Source: UBA2988 sp965237965
GTDB taxonomy: Bacteria; Gemmatimonadota; Gemmatimonadetes; Longimicrobiales; Gaopeijiaceae
Direction: 5' to 3'
Assembly (NCBI GenBank): GCA_965237965.1
Contig: CBDEGT010000002.1
Coordinates: 372,001 to 436,000 of the forward strand
Length of the DNA: 64,000 nt
In this document: in pieces, positions 54,463 through 62,310 of the stretch
Layout of the letters: each line of letters begins with the position of its first letter
Numbering within the stretch: the first letter of the stretch is position 1
Made by a program: the position numbers and the translations under genes
Notes under the pieces: generated by a model
Databases searched by the model: none
What the model was told of the DNA's origin: nothing
The model's input: the letters and a program-made list of their open reading frames with translations, nothing else

Positions 54463-54953
54463 TCAGAACTCGAAGAGCGGGGTCGCCCGGTACATGGATG
54501 CCACCAGCCCGCCCACCTCCCACGCCACAGCACCTCGCCGTCGGCCGTGACCTCGTAGACCTCGATCGGATCCGTCGCGTCACCCAAGCCTTGCATCAGG
54601 CCGAACCCAATCATCGTATTCCCGTTCGGAAGTCGCCGCACCGAGCTGACGCTATCCATCAGGACCAGGTTCCCGTCGACTCTCCGCGTGGCACCGGAGG
54701 GACTGCCTTCCGTGCGGAGGTACCAAACCGGCCGGCCCGCGCCGTCGACCGCGACGAACCCCAGGAAACCGTTGGGATGCCGGATCTCGAGCAACGCGTA
54801 GGGAGCGGTCGGCCGGCGCTCGGTAGTGAACGTCACCGCAGCCAGGTCCGGCGGAAGTTCGGTCAGGGGCTCGCGTTCGGGCGCGGTCGGTGAGGCGTCA
54901 CAGGCGACCCCGAGCGCCGTCAGCGTCAGCACAACCGACCTGGTCGGGGTCAT
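54463..54953 (-). pseudogene. Arylsulfotransferase-like lipoprotein, internally deleted and frameshifted
   Basis: The ATG at 54953 opens a signal peptide with lipobox GVAC. The N-terminal propeller segment (APYALLEIRHPNGFLGFVAV, GRPVWYLRTEG, RRVDGNLVLMDS) is followed at once by a segment normally found near the C-terminus (VSSVRRLPNGNTMIGFGLMQ, IEVYEVTADGEVLW). I estimate 150 or more residues, with the catalytic His, are missing between them near 54650. A frameshift near 54523 follows. In the corrected frame the expected ending WEVGGLVASMYRATPLFEF and a TGA at 54463-54465 appear. Confidence 0.65.
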
Positions 54954-55013
54954 CGCGGCTCTGCGGCTGGACGTGGATCGATCGGTGGTGTCGGAAAGCG
55001 CCGGCCGGTCCAT

Positions 55014-55331
55014 CCCCCGCGCGCGGTGCCTGGTACGACTTCACCCAACCTGCAAGGTCGCGGTCCGCCCCGCACGCCCCAGGGGACGTTCGACGAACTC
55101 GCTGTACGTGCTCACATCCGCCCGCGCCGGACCGGGCGGCTCCACCCGCCGAGTCTACCAGCTCACGGACTGAGTATGACTTGGCATCGACGTGTGTCGT
55201 TGCCTCGGCCACCCAGGTCTGGCATTGCCCCCCCTGCCCGCCCGAGCCATTGTGGGATCGTGTCACCCCGGCGCACCGCTGGAGGCCGGTTCGCCGGCGG
55301 CCAACACGCCTACCGCCCCGAGGAGGAAGTC
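55014..55331. other. Intergenic stretch upstream of the SWIB gene
   Basis: About 318 bp between divergent genes. I see no gene, repeat or RNA. It should hold both promoters, but I could not place them with confidence. AGGAGG at 55321-55326 is the ribosome binding site of the SWIB gene. Confidence 0.45.
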
Positions 55332-55592
55332 ATGGCCGAGAAGAAGGCCCGCGGAGGACTAGCCAAACCCGTTACCCCCAGCGGGGACCTCGCCAAGGTC
55401 ATCGGTGCCGGTCCCATGACTCGAGCTGAAGTGACCAAGAAGGTGTGGGACTACATCAAAGCCAATCGGCTCCAGGATCAGCAGAACAAGCGCCAGATCA
55501 ACGCGGACGACAACCTGCGCACGATCTTCGGCGGTAAGGCCCAGGTGTCGATGTTCGAGATGACCAAGCTGGTCAACCAGCACCTGCGCTGA
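55332..55592 (+). CDS. SWIB/MDM2-domain protein
   Basis: An 86-residue basic protein made almost wholly of one SWIB domain: LAKVIGAGPMTRAEVTKKVW, YIKANRLQDQQNKRQINADD, LRTIFGGKAQVSMFEMTKLV. In eukaryotes SWIB domains occur in chromatin remodellers. Small bacterial versions, known from chlamydiae and some other phyla, are thought to bind DNA or topoisomerase. ATG at 55332, 5 nt after AGGAGG. A homopurine tract and a strong bidirectional terminator follow. Confidence 0.93.
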   Translation: MAEKKARGGLAKPVTPSGDLAKVIGAGPMTRAEVTKKVWDYIKANRLQDQQNKRQINADDNLRTIFGGKAQVSMFEMTKLVNQHLR

Positions 55593-55604
55593 GATCCACG
55601 CCCC

Positions 55605-55658
55605 AGAAGAAGAAGAAGAAGAAGAAAAAGAAGAAGAAAAAGAGAGAAGGGGGGAGGA
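55605..55658 (+). repeat. 54-nt homopurine tract with GAA triplets
   Basis: Every base on the plus strand from 55605 to 55658 is A or G, mostly GAA repeats. It begins 13 bp after the SWIB stop. On the minus strand it gives a U/C-rich run right after the terminator hairpin. The tract could form a triplex and could slip in length. Confidence 0.9.
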
Positions 55659-55690
55659 CCAGGACGGGTCCTCCCCCCTTTCGTTCTCTT
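55649..55690. terminator. Bidirectional intrinsic terminator between SWIB and peroxiredoxin genes
   Basis: GGGGGGAGGACC (55649-55660) pairs perfectly with GGTCCTCCCCCC (55667-55678) around a 6-nt loop. On the plus strand TTTCGTTCTCTT follows. On the minus strand the reverse of the GAA tract (TTCTCTCTTTTTCTTC) follows. It can therefore stop transcription from both convergent genes. Confidence 0.85.
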
Positions 55691-55719
55691 ACAAGCCGCG
55701 CGAACGGCTCGCTCAGGCT

Positions 55720-56325
55720 TCAGTTACCCACAACCTCGGGCTCAGTCCACACCTTGCCGATCTCGCTGGCGAGCTCCTCGTAGGAGGTCGGATCGACCTC
55801 GCGGAACGGGAGCGCCCGGAAGGAGACCTTACCCTCGGCATCGATCACGAACAGGTTTCGGTTCGTGTTCCCCCTGGCTCTGCGGGCACCGAACGCCTCA
55901 GCCGTCTTCCCCGTGATGTCGCTGACGAACAGGGTCGGGAACTGCTCATCATGCGCCCATGATGCGAGTTCCTCGACGGGGTCCACGCTCATACCGATCA
56001 GTACAACGTTCTGGCCGTCCTTGAAGAGCTCGGGATACTGGTCGCGATAGGCCCTCATCTGGATCGTGCAACCGCGAGTACGCGCCCGCGGGAAGAACGC
56101 GACCACCACCGTCTTGCCCCTGAAGTCGCTCAGGCTAACCGGCTCAGCCAACACACCGTAGCGCGTGGCTCCCGCAAGCGAAAAGTCAGGCGCCACCGCA
56201 CCGATCGCGAGAGGCTCGGTCGTCTGGGGCGGATCGCTGACCTGAGCCGAGGTGGCCATGGGGAAGAACACCAGGGCGGCGAGGAGGAATACGGACATGC
56301 CTGCCGACTTACTAACGGACCTCAT
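55720..56325 (-). CDS. Exported peroxiredoxin (AhpC/TSA, Bcp-like)
   Basis: 201 residues with a signal peptide (MSVFLLAALVFFPMATSAQ). The thioredoxin fold carries the peroxidatic Cys in FFPRARTRGCTIQMRAYRD, in the GCT position of Bcp/PrxQ proteins. Other matches: VAPDFSLAG at the start of the domain, VLIGMSVDPVEE, and NRNLFVIDAEGKVSFR. I do not see a second, resolving Cys, so it would be a 1-Cys type acting in the periplasm. Convergent with the SWIB gene. Confidence 0.85.
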   Translation of the reverse strand: MRSVSKSAGMSVFLLAALVFFPMATSAQVSDPPQTTEPLAIGAVAPDFSLAGATRYGVLAEPVSLSDFRGKTVVVAFFPRARTRGCTIQMRAYRDQYPELFKDGQNVVLIGMSVDPVEELASWAHDEQFPTLFVSDITGKTAEAFGARRARGNTNRNLFVIDAEGKVSFRALPFREVDPTSYEELASEIGKVWTEPEVVGN

Positions 56326-56503
56326 GGGATGCTCCGGGCTGAAGTGACCGAGGGGACAGACCTGCCAGATCCGTGATGATCACGCGACTTCGGCAATTCG
56401 GTACTCTATTCAAGGGTGGCAACGGATGGCAAGGGGAACAGGGAACCGGCATGGCTGAGAGCCACCCGGAGGGCCCCACCCACTCACTTGTTTTATACCC
56501 CGA

Positions 56504-56576
56504 TGCCCCCGCCAGGGATCGAACCTGGGACCTCGTCATTAAAAGTGACTTGCTCTACCAACTGAGCTACGGGGGC
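56504..56576 (-). tRNA. tRNA-Lys (UUU anticodon)
   Basis: A 73-nt cloverleaf: acceptor GCCCCCG pairs with CGGGGGC plus discriminator A. The D arm is GCTC-AGTTGGTA-GAGC. The anticodon loop is CTTTTAA with anticodon TTT. The T arm is CCAGG-TTCGATC-CCTGG. The top pair of the anticodon stem is A-G, a mild mismatch. No encoded CCA follows. It lies 26 bp past the rnhB stop on the same strand. Confidence 0.95.
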
Positions 56577-56602
56577 CCGTCCGTCGTCGATTGGCCGTCG
56601 GG

Positions 56603-57319
56603 TCAGCCGCGGCCGGCCGCCGAATCATAGGCGAGGGGCCCGCTGGCCGGGACCCCGGCGGGGACTGACTCTCCCCCTTCCGGTTGGCCCTCTGCCCGCC
56701 GGACTCCTGCGAAGCTCGTCCGGTGATGCGCGCTAGGTCCCAGCCTCCGGATAGCCTCACGGTGGTCGTCGGTCGCGTATCCGCGATTGTGGTCCCACCC
56801 GTACCCCGGATAGCGCGGGTGAAGGCGGTCCATCAGCCGATCCCGACAGACCTTGGCCACGACGCTGGCGCACGCTACGCAGTGGATCCGGTAGTCCGCC
56901 TTCACCACCGCTCGGTGCTCCCAGCCCAGTTCCTGCACGGGCCGGCCGTCGATTACCACGTGACCGGGTAGGACCCGCAGCGCCTCGAGCGCCCTCCGGA
57001 TCGCGGTGCGGGTCGCCCCGGTGATTCCCTGGGTATCCACGGTCGCGGCGGATGCCGCACCCACCCCGACCGCGAGCGCCGTTGCCCGTACTTCGGCCTC
57101 GGCCTCGGCCCGAGCGTCGGCCGAGAGCAGCTTGGAGTCGCTCACGCCCGAGATGCACACATGCGCGGGCAAGATCACCGCAGCCGCCACCACCGGTCCC
57201 GCGAGCGGACCGCGGCCGACTTCGTCCACGCCGGCCACCCATTCGATCCCGGTCTCCCAAAAGTCGCGTTCGTAGCGGAGTGGGTCCCTGAGACGGAGTC
57301 GGCGGCGACGGGGCGTCAT
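56603..57319 (-). CDS. rnhB: Ribonuclease HII, paralog 1
   Basis: Removes RNA, including single ribonucleotides, from RNA-DNA hybrids. 238 residues. Catalytic carboxylates: D and E in GVDEVGRGPLAGPVVAAAV, D in HVVIDGRPV, and D in CASVVAKVCRDRLMD. GYGWDHNRGYATDDH is the family C-terminal motif. The tail after about residue 205 is low-complexity and longer than usual. All four acidic residues are present, so it is probably active. A second rnhB is at 57778. Confidence 0.93.
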   Translation of the reverse strand: MTPRRRRLRLRDPLRYERDFWETGIEWVAGVDEVGRGPLAGPVVAAAVILPAHVCISGVSDSKLLSADARAEAEAEVRATALAVGVGAASAATVDTQGITGATRTAIRRALEALRVLPGHVVIDGRPVQELGWEHRAVVKADYRIHCVACASVVAKVCRDRLMDRLHPRYPGYGWDHNRGYATDDHREAIRRLGPSAHHRTSFAGVRRAEGQPEGGESVPAGVPASGPLAYDSAAGRG

Positions 57320-57331
57320 TATGCCTCCCGA

Positions 57332-57775
57332 TCACGCTTCCGGCGGGAGCACGGTCGGATCGGGCGTCTGCCCCTTGAGCACGAGGGCCCGTCCGGTTAG
57401 GCCACCCGCAACTGATGCGATCAGCTGCACGAGCACGGCACCGAGGATGACAACAGCGTCGCCCGTGCGTAGCGCGTCGGCGAACGCGCCGGGAGCGAGG
57501 AGCACACCCGCGAACCAGATTACGACCGACAGGACCGTGATGGCGACCCCGTGGAGCACCGGCGCGTCGGACCAGCGGAGCCCAACAAAGAAACCGCCCA
57601 CGAAGAACCCGACGGCAATCGCCGCGGCCGAACCGGCGACCTCACCCGCGCCGACAGCGGGGAGCAGTCCTGTCCCGACCAGTGCCAGGAACACCACCGA
57701 CGTGACCGCTAGCGCGACCAGCCATCCGCCGGCCACCCACCCGAGATGGAGGTTGGAGAGGTGCTCGCTGCGCAT
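57332..57775 (-). CDS. Four-span membrane protein between the two rnhB genes
   Basis: 147 residues from the ATG at 57775, 2 bp after the upstream rnhB stop. Four hydrophobic segments in small-residue-rich context (WVAGGWLVALAVTSVVFLAL, AAAIAVGFFVGGFFVGLRW, HGVAITVLSVVIWFAGVLLA, VVILGAVLVQLIASVAGGL). It resembles small TIGR04086-like membrane proteins. Function unknown; position shows co-expression with both RNase HII genes. Confidence 0.7.
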   Translation of the reverse strand: MRSEHLSNLHLGWVAGGWLVALAVTSVVFLALVGTGLLPAVGAGEVAGSAAAIAVGFFVGGFFVGLRWSDAPVLHGVAITVLSVVIWFAGVLLAPGAFADALRTGDAVVILGAVLVQLIASVAGGLTGRALVLKGQTPDPTVLPPEA

Positions 57776-57777
57776 CG

Positions 57778-58419
57778 TCAACAGAGACCGAAGTCGAGTT
57801 GGTGCGTGGCCATCATAGCGCGATGATGGGGAGTCGGGCCCAGCGCACGCAGCGCGTGCAGGTGATCCGCGGTGCCGTATCCGGCGTTGCGCTCCCATCC
57901 GTACCCCGGATGACGAAGCGCCAGCCTGAGCATGAGCCGGTCGCGAACCACCTTAGCGACGATCGAGGCGCACGCAACAGAATGGACGAGCAGGTCGCCG
58001 TCGACAACCGCCTCGTGGGTACGACCGAGGCCACGCATAGGCAGCCCGTCCAGGACGATGTGATCAGGATCCCGTGGGAGACGGGCGAGGGCCCTGCGCA
58101 TGGCCAGAGCCGTCGCCTCGAGTACGTTCAGCCGATCGATCTCGCGAACCGACGCAGCGCCCACCGCCACCGCATCCGCTAGCCTGAGCACGTCCTTGTA
58201 CAGTCGCTCCCGGACGACTGGTGAAAGGCGCTTCGAGTCAGTCGCGCCCTCCACGGCGACACCCGGCCTGAGCATCACCGCAGCCGCAACGACCGGCCCG
58301 GCCAGCGGTCCGCGCCCGGCCTCGTCCACTCCGGCCAGCCCGGAAACACCGCGGCTCCAGAACCCCCGCTCGTAGTCGAGGACGTCCTGGAGCCGTGAGT
58401 CACACCGGGCACGGGCCAC
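57778..58419 (-). CDS. rnhB: Ribonuclease HII, paralog 2
   Basis: 213 residues, the usual family length, at the usual place after rplS. Catalytic residues are in GVDEAGRGPLAGPVVAAAV, HIVLDGLPM and CASIVAKVVRDRLML, with HPGYGWERNAGYGTADH near the end. The first 40 residues closely match paralog 1 (YERxFW, LAGVDExGRGPLAGP), and later parts diverge more. The conserved context suggests this is the ancestral copy. GTG start, 16 bp after rplS. Confidence 0.94.
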   Translation of the reverse strand: MARARCDSRLQDVLDYERGFWSRGVSGLAGVDEAGRGPLAGPVVAAAVMLRPGVAVEGATDSKRLSPVVRERLYKDVLRLADAVAVGAASVREIDRLNVLEATALAMRRALARLPRDPDHIVLDGLPMRGLGRTHEAVVDGDLLVHSVACASIVAKVVRDRLMLRLALRHPGYGWERNAGYGTADHLHALRALGPTPHHRAMMATHQLDFGLC

Positions 58420-58435
58420 GCGGGAGCGCCGCTGA

Positions 58436-58786
58436 TCAGCTTGTACGCTTCTCCGAGATCCGCGCAGCCTTACCCCTCAGGTTGCGGAGGTAGTAGAGCT
58501 TCGCGCGCCGTACACGTCCGCGCCGCACCACCTCGACCCCCTTCACGGTAGGAGCCTCAACCGGGAAGACCCTCTCCACGCCGATCCCGCCGGAGATCTT
58601 GCGAACCGTGAAGGTGGCACCGTTGCCACCACCCCTGCGTCCGATGCAGACACCCTCGAAGGCCTGGATGCGCTCCTTTTCGCCTTCGCGGACCCGATAG
58701 AGAACCCGAAGGGTGTCGCCGGGAGCGAAGACGGGAAGGTCGCTTCGGAGCTGCTCCGTCTCGACCTGCTGAAGCACATCTGCCAT
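58436..58786 (-). CDS. rplS: Large ribosomal subunit protein bL19
   Basis: 116 residues from the ATG at 58786, with GAGGAGG upstream. The bL19 core is clear: LPVFAPGDTLRVLYRVREG, ERIQAFEGVCIGRRGGG, TFTVRKISGGIGVERVFPVE and KLYYLRNLRGKAARI. It sits at the 30S-50S interface. In the conserved block after trmD. Confidence 0.97.
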   Translation of the reverse strand: MADVLQQVETEQLRSDLPVFAPGDTLRVLYRVREGEKERIQAFEGVCIGRRGGGNGATFTVRKISGGIGVERVFPVEAPTVKGVEVVRRGRVRRAKLYYLRNLRGKAARISEKRTS

Positions 58787-58860
58787 GGTGGCCTCCTCGA
58801 TTCGAACCCGGCTCAGGCAACTCGTACAGTCGATAAAGCTAATGGGGGAAGGGAGTTCTG

Positions 58861-59538
58861 TCAGTCCCCCAGCCACAGCTCCGGCCGACGCTCGCGCGTG
58901 ATTCGTTCCGCCTCGGCCCGGCGCCAGGCGGCGATGCGAGCGTGATCCCCGGAGCAGAGCACGTCCGGGATACCGTGGCCCCGGTACTCAGGCGGCCGCG
59001 TATAGGAGGGAGCCGAGAGCAGCTCTTCTTCGTAGAAGGAATCCGACGCCGCGGAGTCGTGATCCCCGAGCGCTCCGGGGAGCAATCGCACCACAGCGTC
59101 CAGGACAGAGAGTGCCGCGATCTCCCCACCCGAGAGCACGAAATCCCCGAGTGAGATCTCCTCGCTCGCGAGATGGTCTGCAACTCGCTGATCGACGTCC
59201 TTGTAGTGCCCGCACAACAGCGTGAGGTCCTTAGCCACGCTGTAGCGGACCGCATCCTGGTGCCGGAACACACGACCGCGCGGCGAGAGGAGCACCACTG
59301 GACCTTGCGGCAAGAGCGTGTCCACGGCCTCGAAGAAGGGATCCGGCTTCAGCACCATCCCGGATCCCCCACCATACGGTACGTCGTCCACAGTACGGTG
59401 GACGTCGTGCGTATGATCCCTCAGATCGACGACACGGTAGTCGACCAGACCGGCGTCACGTGCGCGCTTGGGGATGGACAGCGCGAGCGGACCCTCGAAG
59501 AAGCTCGGAAAGATGGTAACGATGTTAATCCGAAGCAT
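58861..59538 (-). CDS. trmD: tRNA (guanine-N1-)-methyltransferase
   Basis: Methylates G37 of tRNAs using SAM, preventing +1 frameshifts. 225 residues from the ATG at 59538 (a GTG 9 bp upstream is possible). Conserved parts: INIVTIFPSFFEGPLALSIP, DDVPYGGGSGMVLKPDPFFE, LLCGHYKDVDQRVADH, and the knot IGDFVLSGGE-like stretch SLGDFVLSGGEIAALSVLDA. SAPSYTRPPEYRGHGIPDVL is also typical. 74 bp upstream of rplS. Confidence 0.97.
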   Translation of the reverse strand: MLRINIVTIFPSFFEGPLALSIPKRARDAGLVDYRVVDLRDHTHDVHRTVDDVPYGGGSGMVLKPDPFFEAVDTLLPQGPVVLLSPRGRVFRHQDAVRYSVAKDLTLLCGHYKDVDQRVADHLASEEISLGDFVLSGGEIAALSVLDAVVRLLPGALGDHDSAASDSFYEEELLSAPSYTRPPEYRGHGIPDVLCSGDHARIAAWRRAEAERITRERRPELWLGD

Positions 59539-59562
59539 GGAATCCACCTCTCCAGCGACCCG

Positions 59563-60105
59563 TCACGGTTCGAGCAGCCCCTCCGGAGGATCGATAACCA
59601 ACCGGCCGCCCGCAACGTCCAGCTCGCGTATCATCGTTTCGACAAACGGCACCAGCACCGTGCCTCGGTCGGTCCGCACCTCGAGCAGATCGGCGGGCCG
59701 AAGCTCGTACACCTCGATCACTTCGCCCACCCGAGCGCCGTCCGTCGTGACCACTTCCAGACCGAGGAGCTCATGGCGGAAGACTTCGCCCTTCTCCAGC
59801 GGTGGCAACAACGAACGTTCAATCAAGAGATAGCGGTTCCGCAGCTGCTCTGCCGCGTTCCGATCGTCGATACCGTCGAAAGTCACCAACCACCCACGCT
59901 GGAACGGGCGCGCATCCCCGATCCGCAAAGGCGGCAGATCGGGTTCGGGCGCCTGTCCGGCGTCGTTCCCCGGTCGCAGGACCGCCCCCGGGACGAACAC
60001 ATACCCGGGGTTGTCGGTGCGCGAATGCACGACCAGCTCACCGCGCGTCCCGTGGGGTCTGCCGATCTGCCCCACCACCAGGAATTCCGGCTCCGAGCGC
60101 GCCAC
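59563..60105 (-). CDS. rimM: Ribosome maturation factor RimM
   Basis: Helps assemble the 30S head and binds uS19. 180 residues: N-terminal RimM domain with FLVVGQIGRPHGTRGELVVH, then a PRC-barrel with LLGLEVVTTDGARVGEVIEV and DLLEVRTDRGTVLVPFVETM. GTG start. 24 bp on each side separate it from rpsP and trmD. Confidence 0.95.
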   Translation of the reverse strand: MARSEPEFLVVGQIGRPHGTRGELVVHSRTDNPGYVFVPGAVLRPGNDAGQAPEPDLPPLRIGDARPFQRGWLVTFDGIDDRNAAEQLRNRYLLIERSLLPPLEKGEVFRHELLGLEVVTTDGARVGEVIEVYELRPADLLEVRTDRGTVLVPFVETMIRELDVAGGRLVIDPPEGLLEP

Positions 60106-60129
60106 CGATCCCGGCGCCGTTCGGGCCGC

Positions 60130-60786
60130 CTAGCTCTCGTCCACGCTCGCGCTCTCGGCGGCGGCGTCTCCGGTTTCGGGATCACCCTCGACCTTCGACT
60201 CGGGCTGCTTCGCAATCGAGTCCTCAGCGGCTTCGACGGCGGGAGCATCCGCGGCTTCGACGGCGGGAGCATCCGCGGCTTCGACGGCGGGAGCATCAGT
60301 GGCTTCGACGGCGGGAGCATCCGCGGCTTCGACGGCGGGAGCATCGCCCTCGGGCGTCACAGTGGCGGCCGAGTCGTCGGTCGTCGAGGACGATGCCGGC
60401 TCACCCAGACCGGAGTCCTTCGATTCGACGCTGCTCTTGGCTTCCCGCTCCTTGCGCTCGGAGGCCCGGCGCGCAGCCAGCGCTTCCGCGTCCTGTTTGC
60501 GCTTCGCCTCGACGTCGGGCTCACCGATCGCGAGCGACGCCCCACCGCCCAGTCTCGCCCTGCGCACCAGTGAACGAACCGTGTCGCTCGGCTCGGCACC
60601 CTGCTCGAGCCAGTAGTCGACTCGACCGAGGTCGAGCACCAGACGCGCGGGTGTTGCCTTAGGCCTGTAGTAGCCCAGATTCTCCACCACCCGGCCATCG
60701 CGCGGCGCGTGGCTGTCAGCGACGACCACCCGGTAGTGCGGCTGCTTCTTCCGGCCCATGCGCCGGAGTCGGATCCGAACGGACAT
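60130..60786 (-). CDS. rpsP: Small ribosomal subunit protein bS16 with long repetitive acidic tail
   Basis: Residues 1-85 are normal bS16 (MSVRIRLRRMGRKKQPHYRV, APRDGRVVENLGYYRP). The protein then runs on to 218 residues, more than twice the usual length. A charged Lys/Glu-rich stretch (about 90-120) is followed by acidic, Ala-rich sequence with five DAPAVEA[A/T] units (about 147-186). The tail should be disordered and acidic, unusual for a ribosomal protein. The repeat is coded by 24-bp units at 60229-60348. The frame is intact and followed by rimM 24 bp downstream. Confidence 0.95.
   Translation of the reverse strand: MSVRIRLRRMGRKKQPHYRVVVADSHAPRDGRVVENLGYYRPKATPARLVLDLGRVDYWLEQGAEPSDTVRSLVRRARLGGGASLAIGEPDVEAKRKQDAEALAARRASERKEREAKSSVESKDSGLGEPASSSTTDDSAATVTPEGDAPAVEAADAPAVEATDAPAVEAADAPAVEAADAPAVEAAEDSIAKQPESKVEGDPETGDAAAESASVDES
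60229..60348 (-). repeat. 5 x 24-bp tandem repeat inside rpsP
   Basis: Five head-to-tail units begin at 60229, 60253, 60277, 60301 and 60325. The 21-bp core GGCTTCGACGGCGGGAGCAT(C) is identical; only the last three bases vary (CGC, AGT, GCC). Each unit codes for eight residues, so copy-number change keeps the frame. Confidence 0.97.
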
Positions 60787-60811
60787 GATCTTCTCTCCGC
60801 GCTCCGATGAT

Positions 60812-62137
60812 TCAGAAGGGCATCCCGGGCATTCGCCCAGGCATCATTCCCTTCATCTGCTTCATGAATTTCTGCATTTCGGTGAACTGCTTCAGCAGGC
60901 GGTTCACCTCCGCCACCGGTCGGCCGCTTCCCTTCGCGATGCGTACTCGCCGCGAGCTGTTGATGATCTTCGGGTCGCTGCGCTCCGCCGGCGTCATCGA
61001 CAGAATGATCGCCTCTACGTGCTTCATGCGCTTCGGGTCCATCTGACCCACCGGAAGCGCCGCCTTCGAGGCGCCCGGTATCAGCTTGAGCAGTTGCTCC
61101 AAAGGCCCCATCCGCTGCACCTGGCGCATCGCCCCAAGGAAGTCCTCGAGGGTGAAGCGCCCTTTCCCGAGCACCTTCTCCTGGAGCCGAGCCGATTCCT
61201 GGGCGTCCATCACCCGCTCGGCACGCTCCACCAGCCCGACCACGTCCCCCATCTGGAGGATCCTACCCGCAAGCCGCTGCGGGTCGGCGGTATCCAGGTC
61301 GTCCAGCCCCTCGCCGACCCCGATGAACTTGATCGGCTTCCCGGTGACGCCTCGAATCGAGAGCGCCGCGCCGCCGCGTGCGTCACCGTCCAACTTGGTC
61401 AGGACTACGCCGGTCACGTCCAGCTCCCTGTCGAACCCTTCGGCGATCCGCACCGCCTCCTGTCCCGTCATGGCGTCCGCCACGAGCAGGATCTCCTGCG
61501 GCGCGAGCTCTCGCTTGAGCCGACCGAGCTCCTCCATGAGCGGCTCGTCGATCTGAAGCCGCCCAGCCGTATCGACCACCAGCACGGCTCGCTTCTGCCG
61601 CCGCGCCTCGTCCACAGCGGCCACTGCCGCTGCCACCGGATCCCCGCCGGGGATCCCACCGTACACGGGCACGCCTATGCGCGCCCCCAGGGTGCTCAAC
61701 TGCTCCACCGCCGCCGGCCGCTGCAGATCGCAGGCAGCCAACATGGTCTGCCTTCCCTCACGCTCGAGCCGCTTCGCGAGCTTGGCGGCGGTGGTCGTCT
61801 TTCCCGACCCCTGCAGTCCCACCACCATGATCACGGTTGGCGGCGCGGTGTTCCACGTGAGCCCCGGCCGCTCCGAACCCAGCAGCGCCGAAAGCTCGTC
61901 GTGCACGATCTTGACGATCTGCTGGCCCGGGGTGACCGACTTGATCACCTCGTCGCCTAAAGCCCGCCCCTGCACCCGCTTGAGGAAGTCCTTGGCGACC
62001 CTGTAGTTTACGTCGGCTTCGAGCAGGACCCGCCGGACTTCCCGCAGTCCCTCCCGAATCATCGGCTCGGTCAGGACCCCGCGCTGGCGGAGCGTCCCCA
62101 AGACGCTGTCCAGCTTCTCGCTCAACTCCTCGAACAT
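60812..62137 (-). CDS. ffh: Signal recognition particle protein Ffh
   Basis: GTPase that binds signal sequences and 4.5S RNA and delivers ribosomes to FtsY. 441 residues: N domain (1-90), G domain with P-loop GLQGSGKTTTAAKLA, DTAGR and TKLDGDARGGAALS, then the Met-rich M domain (MGDVVGLVERAERVMDAQES and FMKQMKGMMPGRMPGM). No FtsY or 4.5S RNA gene is visible here. 25 bp upstream of rpsP. Confidence 0.97.
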   Translation of the reverse strand: MFEELSEKLDSVLGTLRQRGVLTEPMIREGLREVRRVLLEADVNYRVAKDFLKRVQGRALGDEVIKSVTPGQQIVKIVHDELSALLGSERPGLTWNTAPPTVIMVVGLQGSGKTTTAAKLAKRLEREGRQTMLAACDLQRPAAVEQLSTLGARIGVPVYGGIPGGDPVAAAVAAVDEARRQKRAVLVVDTAGRLQIDEPLMEELGRLKRELAPQEILLVADAMTGQEAVRIAEGFDRELDVTGVVLTKLDGDARGGAALSIRGVTGKPIKFIGVGEGLDDLDTADPQRLAGRILQMGDVVGLVERAERVMDAQESARLQEKVLGKGRFTLEDFLGAMRQVQRMGPLEQLLKLIPGASKAALPVGQMDPKRMKHVEAIILSMTPAERSDPKIINSSRRVRIAKGSGRPVAEVNRLLKQFTEMQKFMKQMKGMMPGRMPGMPF

Positions 62138-62310
62138 CGGTGCCCGGGCCTTCCACGCTGGTCTCGCTCCCGGGGCCTACATCCCCAGAACCTACAGAGC
62201 TTGGCAAGATAGCCGGCTGACAACGTATCCTCAACCGGATCCAGCCTTTGCGGCCAGGCTCGATGCCCCCCGCGCCCGCGGGGCCACCTCGTGCTCGGCC
62301 ACCCCGCAGT

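Noticed and set aside
60229..60348. Regular 24-bp repeats as a possible CRISPR
   Set aside because: The units are directly adjacent without spacers and are translated in frame within rpsP.
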